Positions 1-9,830 of a stretch of DNA of 64,000 bases are shown piece after piece. The position numbers and the translations under genes are program-made. The stretch covers positions 11,897,501 to 11,961,500 of the forward strand of contig OX621242.1 of NCBI GenBank assembly GCA_951640165.1, read 5' to 3'. This DNA comes from Pseudoips prasinana (lineage: Eukaryota > Arthropoda > Insecta > Lepidoptera > Nolidae). The notes beneath the pieces were generated by a model. The model saw only the letters and a list, made by a program, of their open reading frames with translations. It had not been told where the DNA came from and searched no databases. Every line of letters starts with the position of its first letter. The stretch's first letter is position 1.

Positions 1-64
1 CCTTAACAAAAACATTTAATTTAAAGAAAAGTTGAAGTTGCCAATCAATTCTACTTTATATTAA

Positions 65-239
65 ACTAGCTCTGCCCCGCGGTTTACCCGCGTTAAACTT
101 TATAAATTATATCCTATGTGTTAATCCAGGGTATCAGCAAACTCCATACCAAATTTAATTAAAATCGCTCCAGCTGTTTAGACATGAAGAAGTAACAAAC
201 ACAGTCACACACCCACAAACTTTCGCCTTTATAATATTA
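65..239 (+). repeat. rep-A interspersed repeat, copy 1
   Basis: The copy starts CTAGCTCTGCCCCGCGG and ends with AAACTTTCGCCTTTATAATA, the two hallmark ends of a very common lepidopteran interspersed repeat. A second copy abuts it directly, and reverse copies recur near 41.0-41.3 kb. Its class is uncertain; it may be the 3' part of a LINE or a SINE. It lies in intronic sequence upstream of the DNAJC8 exon at 426. Confidence 0.75.
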
Positions 240-330
240 CTAGCTGTGCCCCGCGGTTTTACCCGCGTTAAAGTTTATAAATAGCCTATGTGTTAATCTA
301 GGGTGTCAGCTAATTGTGTTAGACCTTATT
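239..330 (+). repeat. rep-A interspersed repeat, truncated copy 2
   Basis: This head-to-tail second copy begins CTAGCTGTGCCCCGCGG and has the downstream rep-A words TTTATAAATAGCCTATGTG and GGGTGTCAGCTAA before the similarity stops. The rest of the stretch up to the exon at 426 is ordinary AT-rich intron. Confidence 0.7.
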
Positions 331-425
331 AATATCTGATCAGTTTATATTGTAAACAACTTTACATCTTTAGAGTTAGCCGTTTGCTGAAATAGGTTAT
401 TAATGAAATACGTACAACATTTCAG

Positions 426-560
426 TTATTTGCGGACATGGAGCGCAAAAGACAACATCTTGAAGTTCGTGATATGGAAGAGAGGAAGAGAAAACGAGAA
501 GCTGAGATAGAGCAAGAGGAACAGAAATCATTCGAAAAAGAATGGGCAAAGAACTTTGAA
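426..560 (+). CDS. DNAJC8: DnaJ homolog subfamily C member 8, penultimate coding exon (partial gene)
   Basis: This exon encodes 45 residues in phase 0 at both ends. It begins after a CAG acceptor (423-425) with LFADMERKRQ and ends KEWAKNFE before the donor GTATGTGC. DNAJC8 is a nuclear J-domain co-chaperone associated with the spliceosome; the human protein (SPF31) also contacts SR-protein kinase. The visible part is the highly charged helical C-terminal region. Its run of E, K and R residues followed by a W-x-K-N-F-E motif matches the family closely, and the next exon supplies the expected continuation. The J-domain exons must lie left of position 1. The following intron contains a SINE-C starting about 52 nt after the donor. 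Confidence 0.92.
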
Positions 561-612
561 GTATGTGCTTTTAGCAGCTATTGTGGTTATCCATTTGTGT
601 CTTATCACTTAT

Positions 613-1129
613 GACAGGCCTATTGGCGTGGTTGGTAGATACGCTGCCTTTGACGCCGGAGGTCGTGGGTTTGATTCCCACCCGGGACAGATATTTGTGA
701 GCATGGACATGTCTGTTTGTTCTGAGTCTGGGTGTAAAATAAATAAAATATAAAAGGTTTTTATTCACGTAGACTTTAAAAAAGCATTTGTAAATAGTCA
801 GAACATGTTTGTAGTAATATAATTGAATACATAATTATTTCTAGTAACATAGATATTTAGGTACACATTGTATTGATTGTATGAAAACATTTATAAAATT
901 TATTTTATAATAGCAATGATATTTAGCTAGCTCGTATCAAGTTATTGTCAAGAGATTATGTTTAAGTTTAATTATCTAGTGTAAACTATCTATATAAGTA
1001 TATATTTACAAAAGAAAATTAGTATAATGTAGTTCTAGTTATCTGGTTTCCATAGTAGCTCTGCTTAGTTTGGGATCAGATGGCTGTCTGTGAATTATGT
1101 CCCAGGATTTTATTATTATTATTATTATC
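613..1129 (+). repeat. SINE-C (tRNA-derived SINE), with nested insert
   Basis: The head carries a tRNA-like A box (GGCGTGGTTGGTAGATAC) and B box (GGTTTGATTCC). The body has the family words CTGAGTCTGGGTGTAA, TATCTATATAAGTATA, GGTTTCCATAGTA and TTAGTTTGGGATCAGATGG. The end is CCCAGGAT followed by a TTA/ATT repeat tail. The same head and tail recur at 15.7, 38.2 and 42.8 kb. The body is interrupted at 739-985. Confidence 0.88.
739..985. repeat. Insertion D inside SINE-C
   Basis: About 247 bp separates GTCTGGGTGTAAA from its expected continuation CTATCTATATAAGTA. GTGTAAA occurs at 732-738 and again at 979-985, consistent with a 7-bp target-site duplication. The insert contains TTTTTATTCACGTAGACTT and AATAGTCAGAACATGTTTG, words shared with a different insertion in the SINE-C copy at 15.7 kb. 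They resemble the 3' ends of lepidopteran Jockey/CR1-like retroposons. Confidence 0.65.
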
Positions 1130-1325
1130 ATACTGGCCTAAGGGGAGCATATCACATACAGATGCCAGGATTTCAATGCATCTTTCAAAGTTTTCCTTGC
1201 CATATAACTAAAACAATAATCACCATTGCACATTCTGTATTTCTATCATACAATTCTCATAGATAAATTAGTTGATTGAACGTGTAGCGCAGTGTGTATA
1301 GCCGTGTGGTTTCCGGCGTACAAAG

Positions 1326-1555
1326 AATAACAAAGCCTCCCCATACCATCCTGTGGGTTTTGTAATAGGCGACTAAGGGATACACCAGGAAGTCAGGCAG
1401 CAGTGCCACCTGTGTACTAACTACCACCTAACTGCGGCCGCCAACTCTCATTCCAAGCGTAGTGACTACGGCAAACCCCTTCAATTCGCAACGTTATGGA
1501 AACCTGTGGGGTAAGCCTATGTCCAGCAGTGGACGATTTTAGGCTGATGATGTGG
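1326..1555 (-). repeat. rep-B copy, reverse orientation
   Basis: Read on the minus strand this has the rep-B order: GTCCACTGCTGGAC-like start (seen as GTCCAGCAGTGGAC near 1519), then a variable middle, then CCATCCTGTGGG (seen at 1347) near the end. The family recurs many times in the window. Confidence 0.75.
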
Positions 1556-2039
1556 CGCAGTTGTATAACTTCGATATCCTCGTGTTCCGTGTTCAATGTC
1601 CGTACAAGACACTGCTTTGTTTCCGTGAATTTCATATTTATAAAATCCCCCGTAAATTAGGGCTATACTTTCCAAGTACGTGACTGTGAGTGTTGTATTT
1701 TTCAAGTAAAAATTCTTTAGGCATGCTTGACTTGGGGTAAGCTGGTCAATGCATTACGAAAACTGTAATGCGGATGGAACTTCAAAGGTAGATATAGTAA
1801 AGATTGAAAGAGAGAGAGTTGCGTATATTACTGTAGGTGCAAGAGAGAGAGGTGCGAGCACACATTTTTTTCTCTCTTTCTGTCATAGCCAGCCTACGGA
1901 CGCTCTCGACACTCAATTAGTATACGGACTGCCTGATGTTAAGCAGTTACCGTAGCCGTAAGTTTTACTTTAGTAGAGTGGTTTAAACAACACTCGATTT
2001 TTAAATATATTATATCGGCCCACTCAGACATCGTCATTT

Positions 2040-2140
2040 GACCCAACCGATGTCTTCTGCTGGTCAAAAGCCTCCTTCAAAGCATCATTTGGGGGTTATG
2101 CCATAATCGCCCCCATTGATAGACAGGTTAGCGATCACAG
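2040..2140 (+). repeat. rep-B fragment
   Basis: A degenerate 5' part of rep-B with GATGTCTTCTGCTGGTCAAA, GGGGGTTATGCCATAATCGC and CAGGTTAGCGATCACAG in the family order. It stops before the rep-B 3' end. Confidence 0.65.
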
Positions 2141-2246
2141 TATTAGTATTCAGATTCTGAATCTATGATAGCTGTTATCTGAATTTTAGGCCATATGTAT
2201 CTTTATTATCAGCCCTATGATATCATTACATTCTTTGTGTTTCCAG

Positions 2247-2366
2247 GAATCTCGACAAAACCGTGTGGACAGTTGGAAGACGTTCCAGTCTGGTGGCGGT
2301 AAAGAGAAGAAGAAAAAGAAAATCCAAGGATTCAAGCCGCCCAAACCTAAACCAGAGAGCAGATAA
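2247..2366 (+). CDS. DNAJC8: DnaJ homolog subfamily C member 8, terminal coding exon
   Basis: After the TTTCCAG acceptor this exon encodes 39 residues and a TAA stop (2364-2366). It continues in phase 0 from the exon ending at 560. It starts ESRQNRVDSWKTFQ, where the RVDSW-x-x-FQ motif is diagnostic of DNAJC8. A lysine block (KEKKKKK) and a proline/lysine tail (PPKPKPESR) follow, typical of a nuclear protein. The two exons together supply 84 C-terminal residues. No frameshift or stop interrupts the join. Confidence 0.94.
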   Translation, partial: ESRQNRVDSWKTFQSGGGKEKKKKKIQGFKPPKPKPESR

Positions 2367-2478
2367 CTCTTACTCATTATTATACGATAGTTTACTGCTT
2401 TGATTTAACTATAGTTTTTATTGTAAGATAGTAGATCGTTAGACTTACTAATGTCATAGGGGAGTGACAAAAGAGATA

Positions 2479-2484
2479 AATAAA
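2479..2484 (+). terminator. Candidate DNAJC8 polyadenylation signal
   Basis: A canonical AATAAA lies about 113 nt after the DNAJC8 stop codon, the first such hexamer downstream on the plus strand. Cleavage would be expected 10-30 nt later, before the rep-B copy at 2533. Confidence 0.55.
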
Positions 2485-2532
2485 TAGTTTCTAGTTACCT
2501 TTTAAACCATTGAATGCCTTCCTATTTCATTA

Positions 2533-2715
2533 TGTCAGTGGAGAGACGTCCACTGCTTGGTAAAGAACTTCCCGTCTCCAAAATCGACTTGTGTTCATAC
2601 TTCGGGGGTTATACCATGATCGCAGTAAGATTTTCTCTAGTAGGTATTCACCCGGGATGACTTCTACAAACTCAACGGGATGAGATGGGGTTCTGATATT
2701 CTTTGCTGTCAACCA
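2533..2715 (+). repeat. rep-B copy
   Basis: Starts GACGTCCACTGC and runs through GGGGGTTATACCATGATCGC to ACGGGATGAGATGGGGTT and CTGATATTCTTTGCTGTCA, the complete rep-B order although shortened in the middle. Confidence 0.8.
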
Positions 2716-3327
2716 TACAGCGTTCCGATTTTCATAGTCTTAATATAATCTAACTTAAACGTAACAACCACGACCGCAACTATAAAAATTGGGGTAACTT
2801 AGGAACAGTTGAACAGATTGTTATGAAACAAAAAACTAAAAATCATCTCATATAAACTTTAAGAAAACCATTGAAATTAGGAGTTATAGCACCGGCAGAC
2901 ACAAATATATGTATACACAGACATTGACTTGAGAAAATTGATTCATGGATTCTGTTAAGGTTAACAATCCGGCAAGGAAAGCTTTTACTTTTTACCCTTT
3001 TTTATCATACTTTTGAATTGATAATCTCAAATTAAAATAATTGTATTATAAATATTGTACGACACTTCTATTCACTAATAAGTAGGCGAACCTAGGCTTT
3101 TATAATAAGTTACATTCTTAGAATACATTCACTTTTATATAGAAAGTAGGTAAATAGATCAGCAGTCTCTTAAGGAAAATCTTTATATTCACAGACATTG
3201 ATGGTCAAGGAAAGTCTAATAATTAGATTACCATACTTAAAACCATATATATAACTTCTATGTTAATATTACATCCCGGTGGTTGTCCTCTTTAGCATAT
3301 GACGTTTTTTAGAGTCTTACAATTCAC
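2716..3327. other. Intergenic sequence, nothing recognised
   Basis: AT-rich sequence with no ORF, RNA gene or familiar repeat that I can support. Confidence 0.5.
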
Positions 3328-3499
3328 ATTATCAGCCTGATGTCGTCCACTGCTGAATATAGGCCTTCCCCAAAAGTTTTTATAATGTTGCCATTTGGAG
3401 GCGTTTGCGTAGTAACCGCGCTTGACATGCGAGTTGGTGACCGCAGTTAGGTGGTAGCTAGTACACAGGAGGCGCTCGACTACCTGCTGTATCCCTTAA
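3328..3499 (+). repeat. rep-B copy truncated by the piggyBac insertion
   Basis: Reads ATGTCGTCCACTGCTGAATA through GCGCTTGACATGCGAGTTGG to CTGCTGTATCCCTTAA, then stops exactly at the TTAA where piggyBac begins. The sequence after the element (CCCCTTCCCGGGCAGTGGGG, 5851-5870) resembles the GGGAAGAGATGGGG part of the rep-B 3' region, so piggyBac probably jumped into this copy. Confidence 0.7.
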
Positions 3500-5850
3500 T
3501 TAACCCATTTGGACCCAAATATAAACCAGTAGTAAATTTTAGTAAAAAACTTTATTTATGTGAGTATTAGAGGCTAGAAAGACAATTTATAAAAAAAACC
3601 TGCAAAAAAAAAACTTCCTTATGTATTAAAAAACACCGTCCTCAAATGGGGCCAATGGGCTCATGTATGATAGTTTTCAAAACATCCTTTTTCGATGCAC
3701 AATGTTTTGCGGCATTTTTTACATTCCCAACGTGCTTTCATGTGACATTCGTGGCATCGTAACTGGCTAGGCAGTTTCTGGGGGAAGTGTCCAACACCAT
3801 CTTGACTCACACTTGGCACCGCAAAAGAAGGTTTACGACGCCTTCCAACGGGTCTTTCAGTACCTACACTCCTCAAATAAGCCCGGGCGATACTTCGGCG
3901 AAACTGTAGCTGGTCTAGTTTCCCTTCAGCGGTCAAAACATGGAGACGCCAAGCATTAGCTACTGCCAAGTCCAGCATGTATGTAAACGGAACCCACCAC
4001 CATTTTTTGCCTCGTATAGTTTTTCTGTATACTGCAATAGACTGGTCAGCTTGATCGACTCCGCCCATGCCTTTATTGTAGTTCTGGAAGACATATGGAA
4101 TATTCACGTAGACCTTTCTTCCTTCTTCAGAGCTCCATCTTTTTACTTTACCAAGAGGGTAAACGAAGTCGTAGTTTGTACCCATGGTACAAACACTGTT
4201 GTCAAGCCATCGCACGAACAAAATTTGATTGGCTGTATCGAACCGGTAATCAAATTCTGCTCGGTTCTTCTTTTTCATGTCCTTGACAGATACTAGTGGG
4301 CATTTCTTCGGTCTATTTTCTCTCACAGTACCAGTTGCCCGATAACCAGCGGCACGCAGATCTCGTAGCAATGCATGACTGGTGAAAAAATTGTCAAAGT
4401 ACACGAAATGCTCATGTGAAACACAGTTTATTTTTTCCAAAAGACCCTTCACCACCTTTGATCCCAAAGGGTCATTACTGGATCCCCCTGCTGATTTACC
4501 GCAGTATACATCGAAGGCATAACAATAACCATCAGCACTTGCAATCATCCAGTTTTTATAGCAAAATCGTTCGGGCTTGCCCCTTATAAACTGCTTGGCT
4601 GGATGACGTCCAAAATATTTCACCATTGATTCATCAACCGATAGATGCTCGTGTACTACACCCCACTGAAGGAATTTCTTGATCAGCAAGTGGTCGTACT
4701 TTGAACATCTTATCGGTGGACGTAGCAGCAGCTTCGTTGTCGCAAAAATGCAAGATTTTTTTTATTTCCATGAATCTGTTTTTAGACATTGCTTTTGAAA
4801 CAATGGTAACATTGCAGTCCTCATCTAAAGACCAGCACAACCGTTCTCGTGGAAGTGAGTGATATCCAGACAAGAGAAGAATGCCAAAAAATAATTTGAG
4901 GTCATCAACAATTATTTGGAAGTCATGTTTGTTATGTTGTGCGGCATATAACTTCGTGTTTATAAGGGTCATATCAAATACCTCCACATCAAATAACTTT
5001 TCATAAATGTTGACTGGCGCATGGTCTTTGAGCTGGTCTACAAGGTCTTCCTTTCGTTTCTGAATATTATGTATCGCTAAAGGCATGTCGACATAGGAAC
5101 CATCACATTTACGCCAACGAGGTTCCTGAATTTCTACTCTCCTGTGTCGTTGTAACGGTTCATCATCGCTGCTATCCCATTGATCGTCGTTCCTGGACTC
5201 AAACACTTCAACTCTACCTGGGATATCACGCGGAAGAATATTTTGTTGGTCATCGTCCTCATCGCCTTCTTCTTCATCCGTCAGAACACTCGGGTCTGGA
5301 GGAATGGCCACTATGTCGTACGTAATATCTTGATCATCCTCTTCAATCAAAATGTTTTCTATAGCCTCCTCATGTCCTCGATAGTCATTTGAAACGTCAA
5401 ACGATCGCTTAGTCATTGTTCACGCCGAAACTAAACCTGCCGAATAAAAATAAAAAATATAGCAATCAGCCCATTGGACCCATTTGGGGACACCTACTAA
5501 AATATCTCCCTTTACCGTGAAATCTTGTAAAATACTTGACATAATTGCATTATTTACTTGTACAAAGTATGGCAAAGTGAGAAATACAAAAATAGATAGA
5601 TAAATACTACTGTAAATATAAAAAGTATGACTTACCTTTGGTCAATTACCCATTTGTTCAATGAAGTGAATAAATTAAGTTATTCCAACCACTAAATCCA
5701 ATAAATTACAAAATTTTATAATTGTTCCACAAAGTTACACTCCTTGGCACTCAAAATTTGCCTGCCAACTAAAGTTGTTAGTATAATTTAGAAAATGTGG
5801 GTACTTAAAGAAGTGGCCCCAAATGGGGACAGCGGGCTTAAATGGGTTAA
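3500..5850 (-). mobile_element. piggyBac-family DNA transposon, full length
   Basis: The element spans 3504-5846 (2343 bp) and is flanked by TTAA on both sides (3500-3503 and 5847-5850), the piggyBac target-site duplication. The left terminus is CCCATTTGGACCC; the right terminus, read inward, is CCCATTTAAGCCC, so the inverted repeats are short and imperfect. Extra copies of the CCCATTTGGGG motif lie just inside both ends (near 3646, 5480 and 5818), as expected of subterminal repeats. The only gene is the minus-strand transposase, which has one frameshift. Size and organisation are normal for a complete piggyBac. Confidence 0.95.
3661..5416 (-). pseudogene. piggyBac transposase, one frameshift
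   Basis: Two overlapping frames encode one DDE_Tnp_1_7 transposase. The N-terminal part (5416 down to 4634, 260 codons) has an acidic head, then the family block LFFGILLLSGY and ends its true homology at DKMFKVRPLAD. The C-terminal part (from about 4689 to 3661, 342 codons) continues with LIKKFLQ. The frame changes near 4680-4700, so an indel of one or two bases has broken the gene. All catalytic aspartates remain: SVDES, YFDNFF and GGVDQAD (residues 19, 99, 212 and 215 of the C-terminal part). The zinc-binding cysteine-rich tail is intact (C-x2-C-x7-C-x2-C pattern, residues 312-336). The whole would be about 585 residues, normal for piggyBac. The single lesion suggests recent inactivation. 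Confidence 0.94.
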
Positions 5851-5963
5851 CCCCTTCCCGGGCAGTGGGGATATAGTTACCACCACATCTTGAACTCTAT
5901 TAGCTTATAATAAGGTCCAAAACCAATAAGTTAGAAATATACCTACTGCCTTGTAAATGGTTA

Positions 5964-6612
5964 AGGTGATTTTCCACCAGAGTGGCGAGGCGAGGAGAGA
6001 ATTGAAATTTGTATGGCAAATTTTCAATCCTCTCGCAGCGCATCTTTGGTGGAAACAGTGTGGATTGACGACAATATGCGAGGCGTGAATTGAAATATTT
6101 GTTTGTGTAAAACTGAACCATATTGCTTCCAATATAGAGTATAAATTTGACGGTCACCGTAGCCTAGTTGGTAGTGCTCCTGCCTACGAAGCTGGTGGTC
6201 CTGGGTTCGAATCCCGGTAAGTGCAAATATTTGTGTGATGAGCACGAATATTTGTTTCTGAGTCATGGATGTTTTCTATGTATATAAGTATGTATATCGT
6301 CGCCTGGTACCCATAGTACAAGCTTTGCTTAGTTTGGGGCTAGGATGATCTGTGTGACATTGTCCCTAGATATTATTATTAAATTAACTTTGGAACAGAA
6401 ACCCGTTTCTCGCGAGAGGCTTATTGTTGTTCGTTGTGCGTGTGTATTGCAAGACGATCACAAACAGCACTGTACATATATCTTAATCTAACGAAGCCTA
6501 CGGGCGCGGCGGTTACGCGCGAGCTCGCAAAGGCTATTTTTTTGTGGAAAAGGGTCAGTGCGATTTCAATTCTATTCTCGCCTCGTCTCGCCACTCTGGT
6601 GGAAAATCACCT
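5964..6612. mobile_element. TTA-flanked MITE 1 with long terminal inverted repeats
   Basis: The left end AGGTGATTTTCCACCAGAG and the right end CTCTGGTGGAAAATCACCT are exact inverted repeats that continue imperfectly for about 48 bp. TTA lies on both outer sides (5961-5963 and 6613-6615). A 3-bp TTA duplication fits PIF/Harbinger-type MITEs. No transposase is present. A SINE sits inside. Confidence 0.85.
6157..6382 (+). repeat. SINE-E (tRNA-derived) inside MITE 1
   Basis: The tRNA-like head has an A box (TAGCCTAGTTGGTAGTGC) and a B box (GGGTTCGAATCCCGG). The body has ATATTTGTGTGATGAGCACG, CATAGTACAAGCTTTGC and TAGTTTGGGGCTAGG, and the end is an ATT-repeat tail. It has no tRNA acceptor stem or anticodon arm that would make it a working tRNA gene. 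Confidence 0.85.
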
Positions 6613-6615
6613 TTA

Positions 6616-6830
6616 GGGCCAGCGCGACAGAGAGGAGCGCAGCGGAAAGGATTTTATTAAGGCACTAGAAAATCAACTTTAAAATGATTTAAATAAAGTG
6701 CATGTATGCTTGAACATTATATGCGCGAGACTGCGCGACTATTTTATGTCAGGTTCAAGCATATGCACTTTATTCCTATAGCTCTAAAGTTGATTTTCTA
6801 GTGCCTTAATAAAATCGTCTGCGCTGACCC
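6616..6830. mobile_element. TTA-flanked foldback MITE 2
   Basis: A 215-bp element whose ends are GGGCCAGCGC and GCGCTGACCC, with TTA on both sides (6613-6615 and 6831-6833). Almost the whole element folds on itself: the arm from 6649 (GATTTTATTAAGGCACTAG) pairs with CTAGTGCCTTAATAAAATC near 6799-6817. The left TTA is also the right TTA of MITE 1. Confidence 0.85.
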
Positions 6831-6833
6831 TTA

Positions 6834-6990
6834 CTCGCCTTTGATGACACCCACTGGTTGGTATGTGGTGGCCCTTTTATTCTTCATGGGCCGGAAACCA
6901 CACGGCCGAGTTCTACAGTTACGATGGTCGAACCCACAACCCAGCAGTTACCACAGTCCAGTGTTCGACCATCACGTATTCATGTTGAAG
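6834..6990 (-). repeat. tRNA-derived SINE fragment, reverse
   Basis: On the minus strand it contains the B-box GGTTGTGGGTTCGACC and then GGCCGTGTGGTTTCCGG, a familiar lepidopteran SINE order. A related word, GCCGTGTGGTTTCCGGCG, occurs at 1302. Confidence 0.65.
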
Positions 6991-7090
6991 TGCGAATGAA
7001 CTTTCCTTACCAGTGAATATGCTACTAACCTCTCTACTATTACGAAGCCCTTGTCAGATTTAATCTGTGTAAAGAATATTTATGTGAGCT

Positions 7091-7212
7091 CCAGCACATC
7101 AAGTTATCCTGATCTGTCGAATTTCCCCAATTGAAAGTGAACCTTATGCTTTGTGATAAAGTTGAAAATATATAAAAGAAATTTGACAGATAGAGGTAGT
7201 TGGATGTGCTGG
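7091..7212. mobile_element. Short MITE (family I), copy 1
   Basis: Begins CCAGCACATCAAG and ends GGATGTGCTGG, with imperfect inverted repeats of about 33 bp including CTGTCGAATTT against AAATTTGACAGAT. A nearly identical copy lies at 34359-34479. Confidence 0.8.
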
Positions 7213-7453
7213 CGTTTGTATTTTCGGATCGGAAACTTAGTAAACGAAACTAATATTATATTCAGATGGTAACATAACATCTAAAAACTACTGATAAAGT
7301 ATTTAGACATCATAAGTTTTTGCTAGGGTTGGAGGGGAATGCTCCGTCTGTTTCGTGTAAAAGACTGTTAGTATGTAGCTTGTATAGCTACTCTACAAGT
7401 GGCATCATTATGTAGGTATTAGCTGTGCCCCGCGTTAAACTGAATAAATTATA

Positions 7454-7753
7454 CTCATGTCACCCGAATGACGTTCACTGCTGGACAAAGACATCCCCCA
7501 AAAGATTTCCACAATGTTGTCCTTCTTTTGGAGGGATATGCTATAATACCCACGCTTGGCAGACGGGTTGACGATCGCAGTATGTTAGTCCATAGTACAC
7601 AGAGAGCCGCTGCTGCTCGTTCTCTGAGATATATTCCATCGGGTAGACTTTAAGCCAAAACTGTACATCGCCAGTCGCCACCCCATATCATCCCGTGGGG
7701 GGATGATATGGGGTGGCGATATTCTATGCCGTCATCAACACAGGAAAAGAAGT
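7454..7753 (+). repeat. rep-B (SINE-B) copy with exact target-site duplication
   Basis: Starts CTCATGTCACCCGAATGACG, continues TTCACTGCTGGACAAAGACA and ends with GATATTCTATGCCGTCATC. It is bounded by the 10-bp direct repeat ATAAATTATA. This defines the ends of the rep-B family as a retroposed unit. Confidence 0.82.
7676..7718. repeat. Perfect 19-bp inverted duplication in SINE-B 3' end
   Basis: CGCCACCCCATATCATCCC (7676-7694) pairs perfectly with the normal-orientation GGGATGATATGGGGTGGCG (7700-7718) across a 5-bp loop. Other copies lack the left arm, so this copy gained an inverted duplicate of its own 3' region. Confidence 0.85.
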
Positions 7754-7792
7754 ATAAATTATAGCCTATGTGTTATTCAGATATATAAGCTT

Positions 7793-8185
7793 CTAGCTGT
7801 GCCCCGCAGTTTTACCCGCGTTAAATTTTATAAATAACCACAGCTCTTCGCCCGTAGGTGATAGCGTGATAATATGTAGCTTTTATGTTTACCCGACCTC
7901 TTAGTTATTCATGCAAAATTTGAAGTTAATTCATACAGTACTTTTTGAGTTTAGCCCGGACATACATACAGACAAAAATTCTAATATATAGTATATTTTC
8001 GGCTTCGATATCAATTGTAGATCACGCCCAAAGTATCCTTTTAAAAAAATATTCCATGTACAGTTTTGACTTTCCTACGATTTTATTATATGTATAGATA
8101 TTACTACAAAGTTTCATCAAAATCCGTTCCGTAGCTTTTCCGTGAAAGACTAACAAACATCAATGCTCACAGACTATGGCCCTCG
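7793..8185 (+). repeat. rep-A variant followed by rep-N fragment
   Basis: A new start, CTAGCTGTGCCCCGCAG, is followed by the variant body CTCTTCGCCCGTAGGTGATA. Near 8100, ACTACAAAGTTTCATCAAAA and GAAAGACTAACAAACATC belong to a second common repeat, also found reversed at 40.9 kb. Confidence 0.65.
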
Positions 8186-9830
8186 ACTATGACGTGTTTG
8201 TGGCCCCTATAAAAATAGGTTAAGTATGGATGCTATAACGTGATTTTAAAATGGGTACAACTTCGATACTTCCAAAGTAATTTGAATTTGGTTTTTACTT
8301 TTAAGACTTACTGACGACAAAGTTAATCCACATCCCTATTGTATGTTTGTAAAGTTCCTTGCGATACAGGCATTTATTTCACTAGTGGAGGCGTCGTCTA
8401 CATGGAAAAAACTTATGTTATTTGTGAAAGTCTATTTGTTAACATTATCACCATTGTCACTCCTCCCTCTCAGACAGATTATTACAAATCTATCACCTTT
8501 TTCCCCAAATCAAATCTTCTATTGTATATTAGAACTTGTCAGGTGTAGTTGTTATAGCAGTAAATGTAACTTGGCTGTGACAAGTACTAAACACTGATGT
8601 ACAATAACTTAACAACGATATTTCTCAACAATATACTTAGTTCGGTATTTATATTGGTTTTTAATTTGGCACATTGACGAGTAAAAGATTTGATGTCCGT
8701 TATCACAGCTGTACCACCTACGAATTGGCTAGTAAAATACAATAGCATGAAAATTCGTTTCGAATACCTTCAGCTAAAAATACCAAGTTAATAACAATGT
8801 CCATACTTGTTAATATATATTTTTATCATGATCCTAGTGAAATCGCTGCTGATTTTGGTGGAAGCCATAGCTTAAGTACCATTAATTTTAAATGTTTTTT
8901 TTTTAAATAAATTTGACGTAAACGCAGAACGTAGAGGTAATATCATCAGGACTTTTCATGTTGTTAGTATTATATAATGTGTTAATGGCTTATTAGCCTC
9001 CAAAAATCATATTGTTGCATTAAATTATATAGCTATTACTTTATGTCCCGTATAATCACCTATCTATATCTTCTTTCTTGAAGTCGTTCTTACTACTACT
9101 ACTACTTACTTTTTACACGTCCTGCAATATTGTTTAGTTTTGGAGGAGGAGATAGACAAAAACTTTTGTAAAGTCTTTGTGTATCCTGTAAAGATTTTCG
9201 AAATGTTTTCTTCTTCACACGTATTCATAGAGTGTCTTGGCAGTGAGATTATTCCTAAAGTTTTAATCATTCTGAAGCTCTCATGAATTTTTGAATTTCG
9301 AGAACTAGCACCTTCAAATTATAAATGTATACAAGTGGATGGCAAGCAGTTTCTATTGAGTCTACTTGGGATCAGAACAAATAGCAAATTACTACGTGTT
9401 GAGTGCGGGTTATAGTTAAATCGATTGCCTGATATAAACAGTATCCTCACGTATAGCGATAGTGATATTTCTGCAAAAAAGTCTATTCGATGGCAAATCC
9501 TTATTATGATCTGATAATTCATACGAATTTGCAATAAAATAGCAATTATACCTCAAATATTGCTGTCACCATTTTTCTTCAAGAGCCGTAATAAACCTTA
9601 TATCGATGGTATTATTTTAACACTATCTTGACGTTAACATGTTATTTTAAAATTATGGTACGGCTGTGGTGACGGACATTATGTTTTCATGGGTACACCT
9701 CATACCCAAAAGTTCTATTAACGTAATTTTAGATTAGGTGTCGTACTCCCGACGTAATTTGTAAAGTTGGAAGAATGTTTCCACATTTGTTATTCGACAT
9801 CGGCAAAACTTGACCTTAAATCTCCTAAAT
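8186..9830. other. AT-rich intergenic sequence, nothing recognised
   Basis: No convincing exon, RNA gene or repeat family is visible. Open frames here are short and lack splice or family support. Confidence 0.5.

Larger units (their letters stand above)
561..2246 (+). other. Last intron of DNAJC8
   Basis: GT (561) to AG (2246) intron of 1686 bp with a pyrimidine-rich acceptor (TTCTTTGTGTTTCCAG). It holds a SINE-C with a nested insertion, and reverse and forward rep-B fragments. The 1640-2040 stretch is AT-rich and includes a purine run with repeated GAGAGA near 1810-1850; no coding exon is seen. Confidence 0.85.
7419..7795 (+). repeat. rep-A copy split by a SINE-B insertion
   Basis: The rep-A start (TTAGCTGTGCCCCGCGTTAAA) runs to ATAAATTATA at 7444-7453 and resumes at 7754-7763 with the same 10 bases, then TAGCCTATGTGTTATTCAG. 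The intervening 300 bp is a rep-B/SINE-B copy. Confidence 0.8.

Noticed and set aside
617..690. Possible tRNA genes at SINE heads (also at 6157, 22323, 30817, 42762)
   Set aside because: A and B boxes are present but acceptor and anticodon stems are not; each is followed by a SINE body and poly-AT tail.
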